A stretch of 64,000 nucleotides of DNA from Streptomyces spirodelae (GCF_017676385.1 NZ_JAFFZN010000006.1:1-64000); one strand, 5' to 3'. Counted from the first letter of the stretch, positions 1 to 9,749 are shown. Made by a program: numbers and translations. Notes: generated from the sequence alone by a model not told the origin.

Positions 1-70
1 GCCTGTCGTGGTCCGCGAACGTCCCACGCGCAGCAGAAGTTCCCCGCACAGGGTCACAAAAGTAAAACTA

Positions 71-87
71 TTCAGAACTCTTCTGAA
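71..87. promoter_or_regulatory. Inverted repeat upstream of the glycosyltransferase
   Basis: TTCAGAA CTC TTCTGAA is a perfect inverted repeat with 7-base arms and a 3-base spacer. It sits in an unusually AT-rich stretch about 105 bases before the chosen glycosyltransferase start. It could be a regulator site or part of the promoter. No regulator can be assigned from sequence alone. Confidence 0.4.
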
Positions 88-193
88 ACAACCTGCTCAG
101 AGTGCCCAACCCTCGCCGGTACTTAACGGTCTAGCTCGGTGGCAGGCGGACAGAGGGGGACTGACCGCGAGGATGCGTGGGACTCGGGTAAAA

Positions 194-1447
194 ATGCACA
201 TTTCTTTTTTGCTCCACAACGGGTATGCCATCGGGGGAACCGTCCGCACCACCTACAACCTGGCCCGCACCCTGGCCGAGCACCACGACGTGGAGGTGGT
301 CTCGGTCTTCCGGACCCGGGACCGCCCCGTCTTCGACCCGGGGCCGGGGGTGAAGCTGCGCCCTCTCCTCGACACCAGGGGAGTGCGGACCCCGGACGCG
401 CTGGGCACCGACCATGCCCGGCCCGCCGAGGTCTTCCCGGAGGCCGACGGCAAGTACCCGATGTACAGCGCGCTGACCGACCGCCTCATCGGGGACCACC
501 TGGGCAGCACCGAGGCGGACGTCGTCATCGGCACACGCCCCGGCCTCAACACCCATATCGCACGCCAGACCAGGCGCGGTCCCGTGCGGCTGGGGCAGGA
601 GCACCTCACCCTCGCGACCCACTCCCGCCGCCTGAAGCTCGTACTGCGCAGCGTCTATCCCCGGCTCGACGCACTGACCACCGTCACCGAGGCCGACGCC
701 GCCGACTACCGCCGCATGCTGCGGCTGCCCGGGGTGCGGATAGAGGCCGTGCCCAACAGCGTGCCCGAGCCCGGCGTCACCCCGGCCGACGGCAACAGCA
801 AATGGGTCGTCGCGGCCGGCCGTCTCGCCCCGGCCAAACGGTACGACCTGCTCGTGCGGGCCTTCGCCAAAGTGGTGGCCGAGCGCCCCGACTGGCGGCT
901 GCGGATCTACGGGGGCGGCCGGGAGCAGCCGGGACTGCGCGCGCTCATCGACGAACTCGGCCTCTACAACCACGTCTTCCTGATGGGGCCCATCCACCCC
1001 ATCGAGCCGGAGTGGGCCAAGGGATCGATAGCCGCCGTCACCTCCAGCCTGGAGTCCTTCGGCATGACCATCGTCGAGGCCATGCGCTGCGGACTGCCCG
1101 TCGTGGCGACGGACTGCCCGCACGGCCCCGCGGAGATAGTCCGCCCCGGGGTCGACGGCCGCCTGGTGCCCACGGGCGACGAGGACGCCGTCGCGGGGGC
1201 GCTGCTCGGCCTCATCAACGACGACGAACTGCGGCACCGCATGGGCCGGGCGGCGCTCGCCGACTCCGCGCGCTTCGATCCCGCGCACATCGGCGCCCGC
1301 TACGAGTCGATACTGCGCGACCTGGTCGGCAAGGGCAGCCGCGGCATGCACCGCACCCGTGCCTCGCTGCTGGGCGGGGCCTACGCCGTCAAGGACGCCC
1401 TCACCGGCACCGGGCCAGGAGCGCTCCAGGGAGGACACACAGCATGA
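194..1447 (+). CDS. Family 4 glycosyltransferase (GT-B fold)
   Basis: Predicted retaining glycosyltransferase that moves a sugar from a nucleotide donor to an unknown acceptor, probably at the cytoplasmic face during envelope or polysaccharide synthesis. The 417-residue protein opens with a first Rossmann strand and glycine turn (ISFLLHNGYAIGGTVRT). A second Rossmann half starts near residue 204 (VVAAGRLAPAKRYD). The EX7E motif of GT4 enzymes is visible near residue 286 (ESFGMTIVEAM). The ATG at 194 was chosen because it starts directly at the fold; the frame stays open upstream to position 8, but that extension is low-complexity. The stop overlaps the next start as ATGA, so the two genes are probably co-translated. 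The family call is firm and the acceptor is unknown. Confidence 0.88.
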   Translation: MHISFLLHNGYAIGGTVRTTYNLARTLAEHHDVEVVSVFRTRDRPVFDPGPGVKLRPLLDTRGVRTPDALGTDHARPAEVFPEADGKYPMYSALTDRLIGDHLGSTEADVVIGTRPGLNTHIARQTRRGPVRLGQEHLTLATHSRRLKLVLRSVYPRLDALTTVTEADAADYRRMLRLPGVRIEAVPNSVPEPGVTPADGNSKWVVAAGRLAPAKRYDLLVRAFAKVVAERPDWRLRIYGGGREQPGLRALIDELGLYNHVFLMGPIHPIEPEWAKGSIAAVTSSLESFGMTIVEAMRCGLPVVATDCPHGPAEIVRPGVDGRLVPTGDEDAVAGALLGLINDDELRHRMGRAALADSARFDPAHIGARYESILRDLVGKGSRGMHRTRASLLGGAYAVKDALTGTGPGALQGGHTA

Positions 1448-2418
1448 GCGGCAGCACCACCGAGACCGTTCCACCGCCGGCGGCCACCACCGCCGACAGC
1501 CCGCTCGCGCCGCTGGCCACCACCGCCAGGGAGAAGCACCGCCACAACGCTGGAGAACCGTTGCCCTCACAGTCCGCCCAGCGCGGCCCGGCCGTCGACT
1601 GCACCGCCGACAGCGCCGGGGGCCTCACCTTCGATCTGAGACTTCCCGTCGCCGAGGCCCAGGGCGGCGACGTGGGGCTGCTGCTGCGTCGCCGTCCGGC
1701 CCTCTCCGGCGAGACCGAGGAGATCCGGCTGCCGCTGACGCCCGTACAGGAGGCGGAACCCGGCACTCTGCGCGCCGCGCTGCCCAGCACGGTGCGGATG
1801 GCCGAGGGCCGCTGGAACGTCTTCCTCGCGCTCCCGGGGCGGCCACCGCGCAGGCTGGCGCCCGGCGTCAACGACCTGCGCTCGCTGGTCGACCGCGTCC
1901 CGCAGGAGACCCGCAACTGGCTGGGCGTCCGCATCCCCTACGCCACCAAGCACGGCAATCTCAGCGTCCGCGCCTGGATGCGCTGGCCGCACGCCGAGGC
2001 CGGGACGCTGCGGGTGGGCGACGGCGCACTGGAGCTGGCGGGGCGGCTGTACGGAGTCGAGGTCACCGACACCGCGCGGCTGGAGGCGTGGCCGCGCCGC
2101 GGCGAGACCGAGCCGGTCGTCGTGGACGCCCTCGCCGGTACCGACCTGCGGGAGTTCACCGCCGTCCTGCCCTACTCGCCACTGGCCGCCAACCGGCTGT
2201 GGGACCTGTGGCTGCGCCCTGAGAAGGGCGCTGAGGCGGTGCGGATCGCGCGCATCCTGGACGACGTCCCGGACAAGAAGCGGATCTTCACCTACCCCGC
2301 GCACGCCGTCGAACCGCTCACCGGACCGCAGCCGGCGAACGAGCAGCCCACGGCCAGGGCCAAGCCCTATTACACGCTCAACAACGACCTGGCCGTACGC
2401 GTGGACCGCGTGGATTGA
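1444..2418 (+). CDS. Unknown protein coupled to the glycosyltransferase
   Basis: I do not recognise a named family. The 324-residue product has a Pro/Ala/Thr-rich, probably disordered first 45 residues. The rest looks beta-rich, with repeated short strands such as DLRLPVAEAQGGDVGLLLRRR, and may contain immunoglobulin-like modules of the kind attached to wall-polymer glycosyltransferases. No signal peptide or membrane segment is apparent. Its ATG overlaps the glycosyltransferase stop (ATGA), so it is probably an accessory factor or acceptor-modifying partner of that enzyme. That role is inferred from gene position only. Confidence 0.75.
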   Translation: MSGSTTETVPPPAATTADSPLAPLATTAREKHRHNAGEPLPSQSAQRGPAVDCTADSAGGLTFDLRLPVAEAQGGDVGLLLRRRPALSGETEEIRLPLTPVQEAEPGTLRAALPSTVRMAEGRWNVFLALPGRPPRRLAPGVNDLRSLVDRVPQETRNWLGVRIPYATKHGNLSVRAWMRWPHAEAGTLRVGDGALELAGRLYGVEVTDTARLEAWPRRGETEPVVVDALAGTDLREFTAVLPYSPLAANRLWDLWLRPEKGAEAVRIARILDDVPDKKRIFTYPAHAVEPLTGPQPANEQPTARAKPYYTLNNDLAVRVDRVD

Positions 2419-2505
2419 GCAGCCCCCAGGCCCCGCCGGTGAGTGCCGGCCCACGGCAGGCCCTCGCGGACGCAAGCTGTCCGCGAGCGGTGTCAGACTC
2501 GGCGC

Positions 2506-3492
2506 ATGCTGGAGACCTCGGCACGCCTGCTACGGCTGCTCTCACTGCTGCAGACCCACCGCGACTGGTCGGGCACCGACCTGGCCCGGCGGCTCGATGT
2601 CAGCCCCCGCACCGTGCGGCGGGACATCGACCGGCTGCGCGAGCTGGGCTACCCCGTCCACTCCACCAGCGGCACGGCAGGCGGCTACCAGCTCGGCGCC
2701 GGAGCCCAGCTGCCGCCGCTGCTGCTGGACGACGAGGAGGCGGTGGCCGTCGCGGTGGGTCTGCGCGGCGCGGCCGACGGCGGCGTGGACGGCATCAGCG
2801 ACGCCTCTGCCCGTGCCCTGGTCAAACTGGAACAGGTCCTCCCGCACCGGCTGCGCCGCAGGGTGAGCGCGCTCAGCGAGTTCACCGTGCCGATGGGCGG
2901 CGCCCACCGCGGCCCCGCGGTCGACGCCGCCACCCTGGCCGAGCTCGCCCACGCCTGCCGCGACCACGAACGGCTCCGCTTCCGGTACGAGACGCACGAC
3001 GGCGCAACCGGCCGTCGCGCCGTGGAACCGCACCGGCTGGTGACCACACACCGCCGCTGGTACCTGGTCGGCTGGGACCTGGACCGGGCCGACTGGCGCA
3101 CCTTCCGGGCCGACCGCATCACGCTGACCCCGCCGCACGGGCCGCGCTTCGAACCCCGCACGCCCCCGGCGGAGGACCTGGCAGCCTGGGTCTCCGAGGG
3201 CGTTTCCACCCGCGTCTACCCGGCGCGGGCGACCGTGCTGCTGCGTGCGCCGATGGAACAGGCGGCCGAGCGGATCTCCATGTCCTCCGGAACCCTGGAG
3301 CCGCTGGACGAGCACAGCTGCCTGCTGCGCACGGGAGCCGTCTCGCTGGAGGGGATTCTGGTCCACATCCTCATGCTCGGCTTCGATTTCGAGGTGCGCG
3401 AGCCCGCTGAGCTGACGGAGTACGTCGGCACCCTGCGGGACCGGCTGTCCCGCGCGCTGGCCCCCGCGGTGCCGGGCGGGGAGGGCAGGTAA
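2506..3492 (+). CDS. YafY-type HTH and WYL-domain transcriptional regulator
   Basis: DNA-binding regulator of the DeoR-like/WYL class, 328 residues. An N-terminal winged helix-turn-helix (residues about 5-60, with SPRTVRRDIDRLRELGYPV as the recognition region) is followed by a WYL domain in which the WYLVGWDLD and FRADRI signatures are visible. WYL domains are generally thought to sense small ligands or nucleic acids. The ATG at 2506 was chosen because it immediately precedes the HTH; an upstream in-frame start at 2443 would add non-conserved residues. It is preceded by an 87-base gap after the glycosyltransferase pair, so it probably has its own promoter. The target is unknown. Confidence 0.88.
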   Translation: MLETSARLLRLLSLLQTHRDWSGTDLARRLDVSPRTVRRDIDRLRELGYPVHSTSGTAGGYQLGAGAQLPPLLLDDEEAVAVAVGLRGAADGGVDGISDASARALVKLEQVLPHRLRRRVSALSEFTVPMGGAHRGPAVDAATLAELAHACRDHERLRFRYETHDGATGRRAVEPHRLVTTHRRWYLVGWDLDRADWRTFRADRITLTPPHGPRFEPRTPPAEDLAAWVSEGVSTRVYPARATVLLRAPMEQAAERISMSSGTLEPLDEHSCLLRTGAVSLEGILVHILMLGFDFEVREPAELTEYVGTLRDRLSRALAPAVPGGEGR

Positions 3493-3760
3493 TCGGCTCT
3501 TCGGTAACTCTTCCACCGCTTTTCATATGTCCTTCCCCCGCAGTTCGGAAATACGTGAGAGCGACGTCGACGCCGCTGATTCCGGAGCGGGAAGCGGAAT
3601 ATCGAATGCGTCGAATTGCGAGTGGGACGAGTGCGCGGAGGCCACGGACGAGTGAAGCGGACAACGCATGGGCGTGCACCGAGTGTTGTGACGCAAGCGT
3701 GACGCCGCCGCTGCGGGGACGGGACTTCCGGCTGCCTTCCCGTCCGCATACGGTGGCCCC

Positions 3761-3970
3761 ATGGAATCCTTCGCACCGCAACCGCCCGACGACGACCCGG
3801 ACAGCTATGTCGGCCTCGCCGCACAGGAGGCCGAACGGCGCGCCCGGGAACGCGGCTGGTCCAGCGTGCGTCACCTGGCTCCGGACGCGATCATCACCAT
3901 GGAGTACGTCACCGGGCGGCTGAATCTGACGGTCGAGAACGGTCAGGTGGTGCGCTGCTGGGCGGGCTGA
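3761..3970 (+). CDS. I78-family peptidase inhibitor-like protein
   Basis: A 69-residue protein that fits the I78 (Aspergillus elastase inhibitor) family. It has a helix with an RARERGW start, then VRHLAPDAIITMEYVTGRLNLTVENGQVVRCWAG, matching the usual A-x-I-T-x-E-Y-x-x-x-R-L-N and G-x-V-x-R-x-x pattern. It has no signal peptide, so it would be cytosolic unless exported by another route. A role against serine peptidases is known for the family and is only inferred here. Streptogrisin-like proteases are encoded 7 kb downstream, but nothing links them directly. Confidence 0.8.
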   Translation: MESFAPQPPDDDPDSYVGLAAQEAERRARERGWSSVRHLAPDAIITMEYVTGRLNLTVENGQVVRCWAG

Positions 3971-4045
3971 AGGGCCGACTCAGCCGCCGGCAGCTCCCGG
4001 TAGCAGCCGGCTCACGGTGGGGGAGAAAAGCCCTCAGCCGGCGCC

Positions 4046-4954
4046 TCAGTACCGCGAGGAGGCCGGAGCCCGCGTCTCCTCGGCCGTACGCGGCAGCGCC
4101 GCGCGGGTCCCGCTTCCGGAGTCCTGCGCCGGTACCCGCGCGCCGACCAGCGGCTGCCGGGCCGGCACCGGCTGCGCGGCGGGTGAGGACGCCGCGGACG
4201 GTTTGGGCGCCAGCGGTGAGCCGGCGGTGCCGAATCGCTCCCGCAGGGCGAAGACCAACGCCTCGACGCGGGCGATCGCGGGCTCGCACCAGGGCAGCCC
4301 GAGCAGGATCAGCAGCCCGGCTGCCCAGCCCAGGAGCACGTCGCTCACCCAGTGCGTACCGAGGTAGACGGTGGTCGCTCCCACGCCGAGCGCGAAGACG
4401 GCCGCCACCACGGACAGCCATCGGCGAGCCCGCGGGGTGGTGGCCAGGTAGGCGAGGATGCCCCAGGTCACCACCGCGTTCGCGGTGTGGCCGGAAGGAA
4501 ATATATCGCCGCCGGCCCACAGTTCGGCCGAGCCGATCTCCGTGGCGTAGTGCGGACCCAGGCGGCCCAGGCCGATCTTGACGGCGCCCACCGAGACGTT
4601 GAGCAGCAGCAGGGCGAACCCCAGTGCCAGCAGCGGCCGGAGCGTGCGCTGCCGCCAGGAGCGCCAGCCCAGCCAGGCCGCCACCAGCACCGCGGTGGGG
4701 CCGCGCTGTCCCAGCACCACGAAGGCGTCCAGGAAGCCGTGGATCTGAGGCCACTGCTTGTACGGGCGGAAGAGCATGACCTGCCAGTCGAGCCGCACCA
4801 GCCACGTCGTACCCAGCACGGCCACCACGATCGCCAGATAGAAGGCGACCGTGGCGCTGAACAGGCCCAGCCGGACAGGGCTCATGCGCGGGAAGGGCCC
4901 GCGGGGGCGATGAGGCTCCTGCTCCAGCCGGGAGAAGATTCGGTCGGTACGCAC
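4046..4954 (-). CDS. PAP2-superfamily membrane phosphatase
   Basis: Integral membrane lipid phosphatase of the PAP2/undecaprenyl-pyrophosphatase type, 302 residues. The family motifs are visible as KIGLGRLGP, FPSGH and a SRxxxxxHxxxD variant (VYLGTHWVSD), spread across about six hydrophobic segments. A Pro/Ala-rich cytosolic tail of about 60 residues follows. The reading start is the GTG at 4954; an ATG at 4885 is an alternative that starts right before the first membrane helix. Neither has a strong ribosome binding site. The first motif is less canonical than in well-studied members (KxxxxxLGP rather than KxxxxxxRP), so the substrate is uncertain. Confidence 0.85.
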   Translation of the reverse strand: MRTDRIFSRLEQEPHRPRGPFPRMSPVRLGLFSATVAFYLAIVVAVLGTTWLVRLDWQVMLFRPYKQWPQIHGFLDAFVVLGQRGPTAVLVAAWLGWRSWRQRTLRPLLALGFALLLLNVSVGAVKIGLGRLGPHYATEIGSAELWAGGDIFPSGHTANAVVTWGILAYLATTPRARRWLSVVAAVFALGVGATTVYLGTHWVSDVLLGWAAGLLILLGLPWCEPAIARVEALVFALRERFGTAGSPLAPKPSAASSPAAQPVPARQPLVGARVPAQDSGSGTRAALPRTAEETRAPASSRY

Positions 4955-5246
4955 CTAATCGAGATTACCGGGCGTGAAGAGCCGCTCCGGCGATGACGGC
5001 CCGTTCGTGATGCCGATGTGATGTGCAAAAGCGCCTCACGCGGGCTTAGGTTCTGTTTATCTCCCGCGTTTCCGGCGCCGATTGATTGTCGGACGGGGCC
5101 ATGAAGCGACTTCGGTCACAGGCGGGTTGACGGGAAATTTCTTCATTCCCCGCTCCCGCGCGCTGTTTTCCGGGGACAAACGCTCCTTGCGCACCTCCTG
5201 CCCCCAGTACACCTCCCGCCCCTCCGCGTACCTCCCGTCCCACTTC

Positions 5247-6413
5247 TCACGGCGGGCCCGAGCCGTTGAGCCACCAGGCGCCGTAGCAGGCCGACGCGAC
5301 CGCCAGCGCGGCCAGCGCCGCCGCGGCGCGTGCCGGACGCCACCGCGCCAGCGCGGCCGCCGCCGGCAGCAGCAGCGGGAAGGCGGGCAGCAGCAGCCGC
5401 GGCTTGGAACCGAAGTAACCCTTGGCGCACAGCGCGAGGGTCACCACCACGCCCGCGTACACCAGCAGCGCGGCGGGCTGCCGTTGCCGTACGCACAGCA
5501 CGTACAGCCAGATCACCAGCGCGACACCCGCGAGCAGCCCGAGGCCGCCGACGACCGTGCCGGTCAGGTTCTCCCAGATGAAACCGGCGAACGCCCAGCC
5601 GCCGTCGAAGCCGTTGCCCCACTGGCCCTGGATGTCCAGATATCCGGTGACACTTCCGGTGCGCACCCCCACCCACGCGACGTACCCGAACCAGCCCACC
5701 GGCGCCAGCAGCAGCCCGAGCACCATCCGGGCACCGGGCGCCCGCCGCCCGCCGCGCAGCTCCAGCAGCGCCGCGATCCACACGGCGGCGACCACCGCGG
5801 CCCCGACCGGGCGGGTCAGCCCCGCCAGCGCCGCCAGCGTGCCGGCCCACACCCAGCGGCCGTTCAGCACCGACCACAGCGCCCACGCGGCCAGCGCGGT
5901 GAACAGCGACTCGCTGTAGGCCATCGACTGCACCACACCCACCGGCACCGCCGCCCACAGCACCGCGAGACACACCCCCGCCCGGTGCCCGTGCAGCCGC
6001 GTGCCGGTCAGATACAGCGCCCAGGCCGCCGCCAGCGAGGAGAGCCAGCTCACCGCCATGCCGGCGTCGGGCGCGGCGAGCGGCGAGAGCTGCGACAGCC
6101 CTCGCTCCAGCGCCGGCAGCAGCGGAAAGAACGCCAGGTCGGAGTGGACCCCGCCGTCCGGCAGCCGTACCTGGTAGCCGTACCAGCCCTCGGCGACCCG
6201 GGCGTACCACAAGGAGTCCCAGCGGCCCGTGAGCAGCGTGTGCGCGCTCGTGCCACGGGTCGCGCTCCAGACGGCCAGCGCCAGCAGGCCCAGCGCGCGC
6301 ACGCCCACGTACGCCAGCAGCGCGTGGGCGGGCCCGGGCCGGGTCCTGGTGGGGCCGCGCGCGGCGGACCCGCTCCGCGTCCGGGGCTTGCCGGGGTCGG
6401 CGAGGTCAGTCAT
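5247..6413 (-). CDS. PIG-V-like GT-C membrane mannosyltransferase
   Basis: Polytopic membrane protein of 388 residues with about ten hydrophobic segments. The RWDSLWYARVAEGWYGY segment near residue 65 and the following DLAFFPLLP loop resemble bacterial PIG-V/GT-C glycosyltransferases, which use polyprenyl-phosphate sugars at the outer face of the membrane. The Arg-Trp-Asp motif probably carries the catalytic Asp. It is alone on the minus strand and diverges from the exporter at 6739. The upstream neighbour (PAP2) handles polyprenyl or lipid phosphates and may be functionally related, but the two are separated by 292 bases. Confidence 0.78.
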   Translation of the reverse strand: MTDLADPGKPRTRSGSAARGPTRTRPGPAHALLAYVGVRALGLLALAVWSATRGTSAHTLLTGRWDSLWYARVAEGWYGYQVRLPDGGVHSDLAFFPLLPALERGLSQLSPLAAPDAGMAVSWLSSLAAAWALYLTGTRLHGHRAGVCLAVLWAAVPVGVVQSMAYSESLFTALAAWALWSVLNGRWVWAGTLAALAGLTRPVGAAVVAAVWIAALLELRGGRRAPGARMVLGLLLAPVGWFGYVAWVGVRTGSVTGYLDIQGQWGNGFDGGWAFAGFIWENLTGTVVGGLGLLAGVALVIWLYVLCVRQRQPAALLVYAGVVVTLALCAKGYFGSKPRLLLPAFPLLLPAAAALARWRPARAAAALAALAVASACYGAWWLNGSGPP

Positions 6414-6738
6414 TCGGACGATTATTGGCCACCGCGGCGCAGCGCCGCTCGGCGGGACGGAAACCTCCGCGAAGGTGACCGACGCGGGGAAACCGCTGGA
6501 AAATCGCGGTCATGGACGGCTGCGTCCCGGGCAGATGCACCGGCGACGGTCCACCAGATGCATGGGGGAGCGCTGGACGCCTGCGCCGGTTCGCGTACGC
6601 TGACCGGCACTCGCCCCTCTCCATCGGGGCCGGACGCCGACGCCGAACGGGCCGCGCGGGCAGGTGCCGCGACCCGGGTGACCGTCCCCCACCCCCACGG
6701 TCCGCCCCGCGGGTGCGAGAGCAACAGGAGGTGCGTAC
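6414..6738. other. Gene-free divergent promoter region
   Basis: This 325-base interval separates the divergent mannosyltransferase and exporter genes and must hold both promoters. CAGATGCA occurs twice (6532-6539 and 6555-6562), spaced 23 bases start to start, and could be a weak direct-repeat site. A strong AGGAGG-type ribosome binding site ends at 6731 for the exporter. I see no gene or RNA. Confidence 0.5.
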
Positions 6739-8442
6739 ATGTCCGGGACGACCACGGCCATATCGCGGAAGGCGGCGGACGTCCCCGTAGGCGGAGCGGG
6801 AGCACGGCGGCCGGGCCGGGACGTGAGCCGGTGGACCGTGCTCGTCGTGCTGTGCGCGAGCCTGCTCCTGGTGGCCGTGGACGCCACCGTGCTGCATGTC
6901 GCCGTGCCCGCCGTCTCCGAGGACCTGCGGCCAGGCTCCATCGAACTGCTGTGGATCGTCGACACCTATCCGCTGGTGTGCGCCTCGCTGCTGATCCTCT
7001 TCGGCACGCTCGGTGACAAGATCGGCACCCGCCGGGTGCTGCTGTTCGGCTATGCGCTGTTCGCCGCGGCCTCGGCCGTCGCCGCCTACGCGGCCACCCC
7101 CGCCGTACTGATCGGCGCCCGGGGCCTGCTCGGTGTCGGCGGCGCCATGATCATGCCGGCCACGCTCTCGATACTCCGCCAGGTCTTCCCCGACCGCCGC
7201 GAGCGCGCGCTGGCCGTCGGCATCTGGAGCGCCGTCGCCGCGGTCGGCGCGGCCGTCGGACCGCTGGTGGGCGGGGCGCTGCTGGAACACTTCTGGTGGG
7301 GCTCGGTCTTCCTGATCAACATTCCGCTGATGGCCGCGGGTCTGCCGGTGGGACGGTGGCTGCTGCCGGAGTCCGCGACCGGCAGCGACGGCCCCTGGGA
7401 CGTGCTGGGCGCCGGCATGGCGGCGCTCGGCCTCTTCGGGGTGATACTCGGCGTCAAACAGGCGGGCGGCGGCGAGGTGCTCACCCCGCTGTGCTGGCTC
7501 CCGCTGCTGACCGGCGCGGTGCTGATCGCGCTGTTCGTCCGCAGGCAGCAGCGGCGCCCCCACCCGCTGATCGACTTCGGCACCCTGACCCGCGCCGCCT
7601 TCGGCACCTCCGTCGGCTGCATCGTGCTGACCGTCCTCGCACTGGTCGGTCTCGCGCTGATCGCGGCCCAGTACCTCCAGCTCGTCCTCGGGCTCTCCCC
7701 ACTGGAGACCGGGCTGCGGCTGCTGCCGCTGTCGGTCGCCGCCATCGCGGCCGGACTCCTCGGCTCCCGGCTGCTGGCGCTGCTGGGGCCGCGCCTCATG
7801 GTCGCGCTCGGCTTCGTGGTCACAGCGCTGGCGGTGCTGTGCCTGACCGGAGTGGGCGAGCACGACCGGCCGGGCCTGCTGATCGGCGCCTTCGTGCTGC
7901 TGGGCTTCGGCCTGGAGACAACTCTGTTCGGCTGCTACGAATCCATGCTGAGCGAGGCGCCGCCCGGCCAGTCCGGCGGCGCGGCGGCCGTCGGTGAGAC
8001 CGCCTACCAGCTCGGCGCCGGCATCGGCATCGCCCTGCTGGGCAGCGTGATGAACGCCGCGTACGGCCCTGGCGTCCGCAGCGCGGCGCACCGCCTCGGG
8101 CTGCCCGGGACGACCGGGGCCGACGCCAGCCACTCGCTGGGGGAGGCGTACGAGGTCGCCGGACATCTCGGCGGCGGCCCGGGGGAGGCGCTGCGGTCGG
8201 CGGCACGCTCCTCGTTCGTCACAGGACTCCATGTGACGCTGCTGGTCAGCGCCTGCCTGCTGCTGCTCGGCGCGCTGGCCGCGCTGCGGCTGCCGCGCCG
8301 GATGGAGGGCACCGGAAGCGCCACCCGCGGCGGTGCGGGCCACGAGGCCGCACACGGCGGTGCGGAACAGCGCGACAGTGCGCCACATGACCGGCCACGA
8401 CGCTCCGGGCACCCCTTGTCGCGGGGCGTTACCGGGTCGTAG
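6739..8442 (+). CDS. DHA2-family MFS drug exporter (EmrB/QacA type)
   Basis: Proton-driven multidrug or metabolite exporter of the 14-helix MFS family, 567 residues. The region near residue 35 (VLCASLLLVAVDATVLHVAVPAV) is the typical first helix with its D-x-T-V motif. Motif A is GTLGDKIGTRR, and motif C is the GAAVGPLVGG stretch. The C-terminal 60 residues are a hydrophilic tail. The ATG at 6739 follows an AGGAGG box with good spacing. No adjacent regulator of the TetR or MarR type is present, so control is unclear. The substrate cannot be told from sequence. Confidence 0.92.
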   Translation: MSGTTTAISRKAADVPVGGAGARRPGRDVSRWTVLVVLCASLLLVAVDATVLHVAVPAVSEDLRPGSIELLWIVDTYPLVCASLLILFGTLGDKIGTRRVLLFGYALFAAASAVAAYAATPAVLIGARGLLGVGGAMIMPATLSILRQVFPDRRERALAVGIWSAVAAVGAAVGPLVGGALLEHFWWGSVFLINIPLMAAGLPVGRWLLPESATGSDGPWDVLGAGMAALGLFGVILGVKQAGGGEVLTPLCWLPLLTGAVLIALFVRRQQRRPHPLIDFGTLTRAAFGTSVGCIVLTVLALVGLALIAAQYLQLVLGLSPLETGLRLLPLSVAAIAAGLLGSRLLALLGPRLMVALGFVVTALAVLCLTGVGEHDRPGLLIGAFVLLGFGLETTLFGCYESMLSEAPPGQSGGAAAVGETAYQLGAGIGIALLGSVMNAAYGPGVRSAAHRLGLPGTTGADASHSLGEAYEVAGHLGGGPGEALRSAARSSFVTGLHVTLLVSACLLLLGALAALRLPRRMEGTGSATRGGAGHEAAHGGAEQRDSAPHDRPRRSGHPLSRGVTGS

Positions 8443-8485
8443 CGTCGGTTCGGTGTCCGGGACCGTCCCTCCGGGTGATCCGCCA

Positions 8486-8552
8486 CCGCGTGCTCTCTTC
8501 ACGACGCGTGCTCTCTTCGACGCGTGATCTTCACGACGCGTGATCTTCACGA
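8486..8552. repeat. Degenerate tandem repeat before gcdH
   Basis: Four imperfect tandem units of the form CGACGCGTGATCTTCA occur just before the gcdH ribosome binding site. The last two units (CGACGCGTGATCTTCA twice) are nearly identical, and the first two have CTCT in place of ATCT. The array probably arose by slippage, but it lies where promoter or operator sequences would be expected. Confidence 0.7.
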
Positions 8553-8564
8553 AAGGCGCTGCCC

Positions 8565-9749
8565 ATGAGCTCACTGCCCGCGTTCGACGCGCACGATCCG
8601 CTGGGGATCGACGACCTGCTCAGCGACGAGGACCGCGCCGTGCGCGACACCGTGCGCTCCTGGGCCGCCGATCGCGTCCTGCCGCACGTCGCCGAGTGGT
8701 ACGAGCGTGGCGAGCTGCCCGGCATCCGTGACCTCGCCCGTGAACTCGGCTCCCTCGGCGCCCTGGGGATGTCGCTGACCGGCTACGGCTGCGCGGGCGC
8801 CAGTGCCGTCCAGTACGGCCTGGCCTGCCTGGAGCTCGAGGCCGCCGACTCCGGCATCCGCTCCCTGGTCTCCGTCCAGGGCTCGCTGGCGATGTACGCC
8901 ATCCACCGGTTCGGCAGCGAGGAGCACAAGCAGCGCTGGCTGCCGCCGATGGCCGCCGGCGAGGTGATCGGCTGCTTCGGGCTGACCGAGCCCGACCACG
9001 GCTCCGACCCGGGCGGCATGCGCACCTTTGCCAAGCGTGACGGCTCGGACTGGGTGCTCACCGGGCGCAAGATGTGGATCACCAACGGCTCGGTCGCCGG
9101 GGTCGCCGTGGTCTGGGCCCGCACCGACGAGGGCGTGCGCGGGTTCGTCGTACCCGCCGACACCCCGGGCTTCTCGGCACCCGAGATCAAGCACAAGCTC
9201 TCGCTGCGCGCCTCGGTCACCAGCGAGCTGGTGCTGGACGAGGTGCGGCTGCCGGCGGACGCGGTACTGCCCGGCGCCGAGGGGCTGCGCGGCCCGCTGA
9301 GCTGTTTGAGCCACGCCCGGTACGGCATCGTATGGGGCTCGATGGGAGCGGCCCGGTCCTGCTTCGAGGCGGCGCTGTGGTACGCCAAGGAGCGGGAGCA
9401 GTTCGGCAAACCGCTGGCGGCCTTCCAGCTCACCCAGGCGAAGCTGGCCGACATGGCGGTCGAACTGCACAAGGGCGTGCTGCTCGCGCACCACCTGGGA
9501 CAGCGGATGGACGCGGGACGGCTGCGGCCGGAGCAGATCAGCTTCGGCAAGCTCAACAACACGCGGGAGGCGATCGAGATCTGCCGCACCGCACGGACCG
9601 TGCTGGGGGCGAACGGGATCTCGCTGGAGTACCCCGTGATGCGGCACAGCACCAACCTGGAGTCCGTCCTCACCTACGAGGGGACCGTGGAGATGCACCA
9701 GTTGGTGCTCGGGAAGGCGTTGACGGGGATCGACGCGTTCCGGGGGTAG
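8565..9749 (+). CDS. gcdH: Glutaryl-CoA dehydrogenase-like acyl-CoA dehydrogenase
   Basis: FAD enzyme that oxidises glutaryl-CoA, probably with decarboxylation to crotonyl-CoA, in lysine and aromatic degradation. At 394 residues it has the standard length. Visible signatures are [16 protein letters not shown] and [11 protein letters not shown] for the flavin/substrate pocket and the catalytic glutamate at residue 372 in [11 protein letters not shown]. The [21 protein letters not shown] stretch matches the glutaryl-CoA branch better than short-chain enzymes. It is monocistronic, preceded by a tandem repeat, and followed by two strong hairpins facing the convergent SepF-like gene. Glutaryl specificity is inferred from overall resemblance. 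Confidence 0.88.
   Translation: MSSLPAFDAHDPLGIDDLLSDEDRAVRDTVRSWAADRVLPHVAEWYERGELPGIRDLARELGSLGALGMSLTGYGCAGASAVQYGLACLELEAADSGIRSLVSVQGSLAMYAIHRFGSEEHKQRWLPPMAAGEVIGCFGLTEPDHGSDPGGMRTFAKRDGSDWVLTGRKMWITNGSVAGVAVVWARTDEGVRGFVVPADTPGFSAPEIKHKLSLRASVTSELVLDEVRLPADAVLPGAEGLRGPLSCLSHARYGIVWGSMGAARSCFEAALWYAKEREQFGKPLAAFQLTQAKLADMAVELHKGVLLAHHLGQRMDAGRLRPEQISFGKLNNTREAIEICRTARTVLGANGISLEYPVMRHSTNLESVLTYEGTVEMHQLVLGKALTGIDAFRG

Noticed and set aside
5082..7016. Long open frame opposite the mannosyltransferase
   Set aside because: Low-complexity Arg/Pro/Gly-rich translation; a mirror of the real gene in a GC-rich genome.
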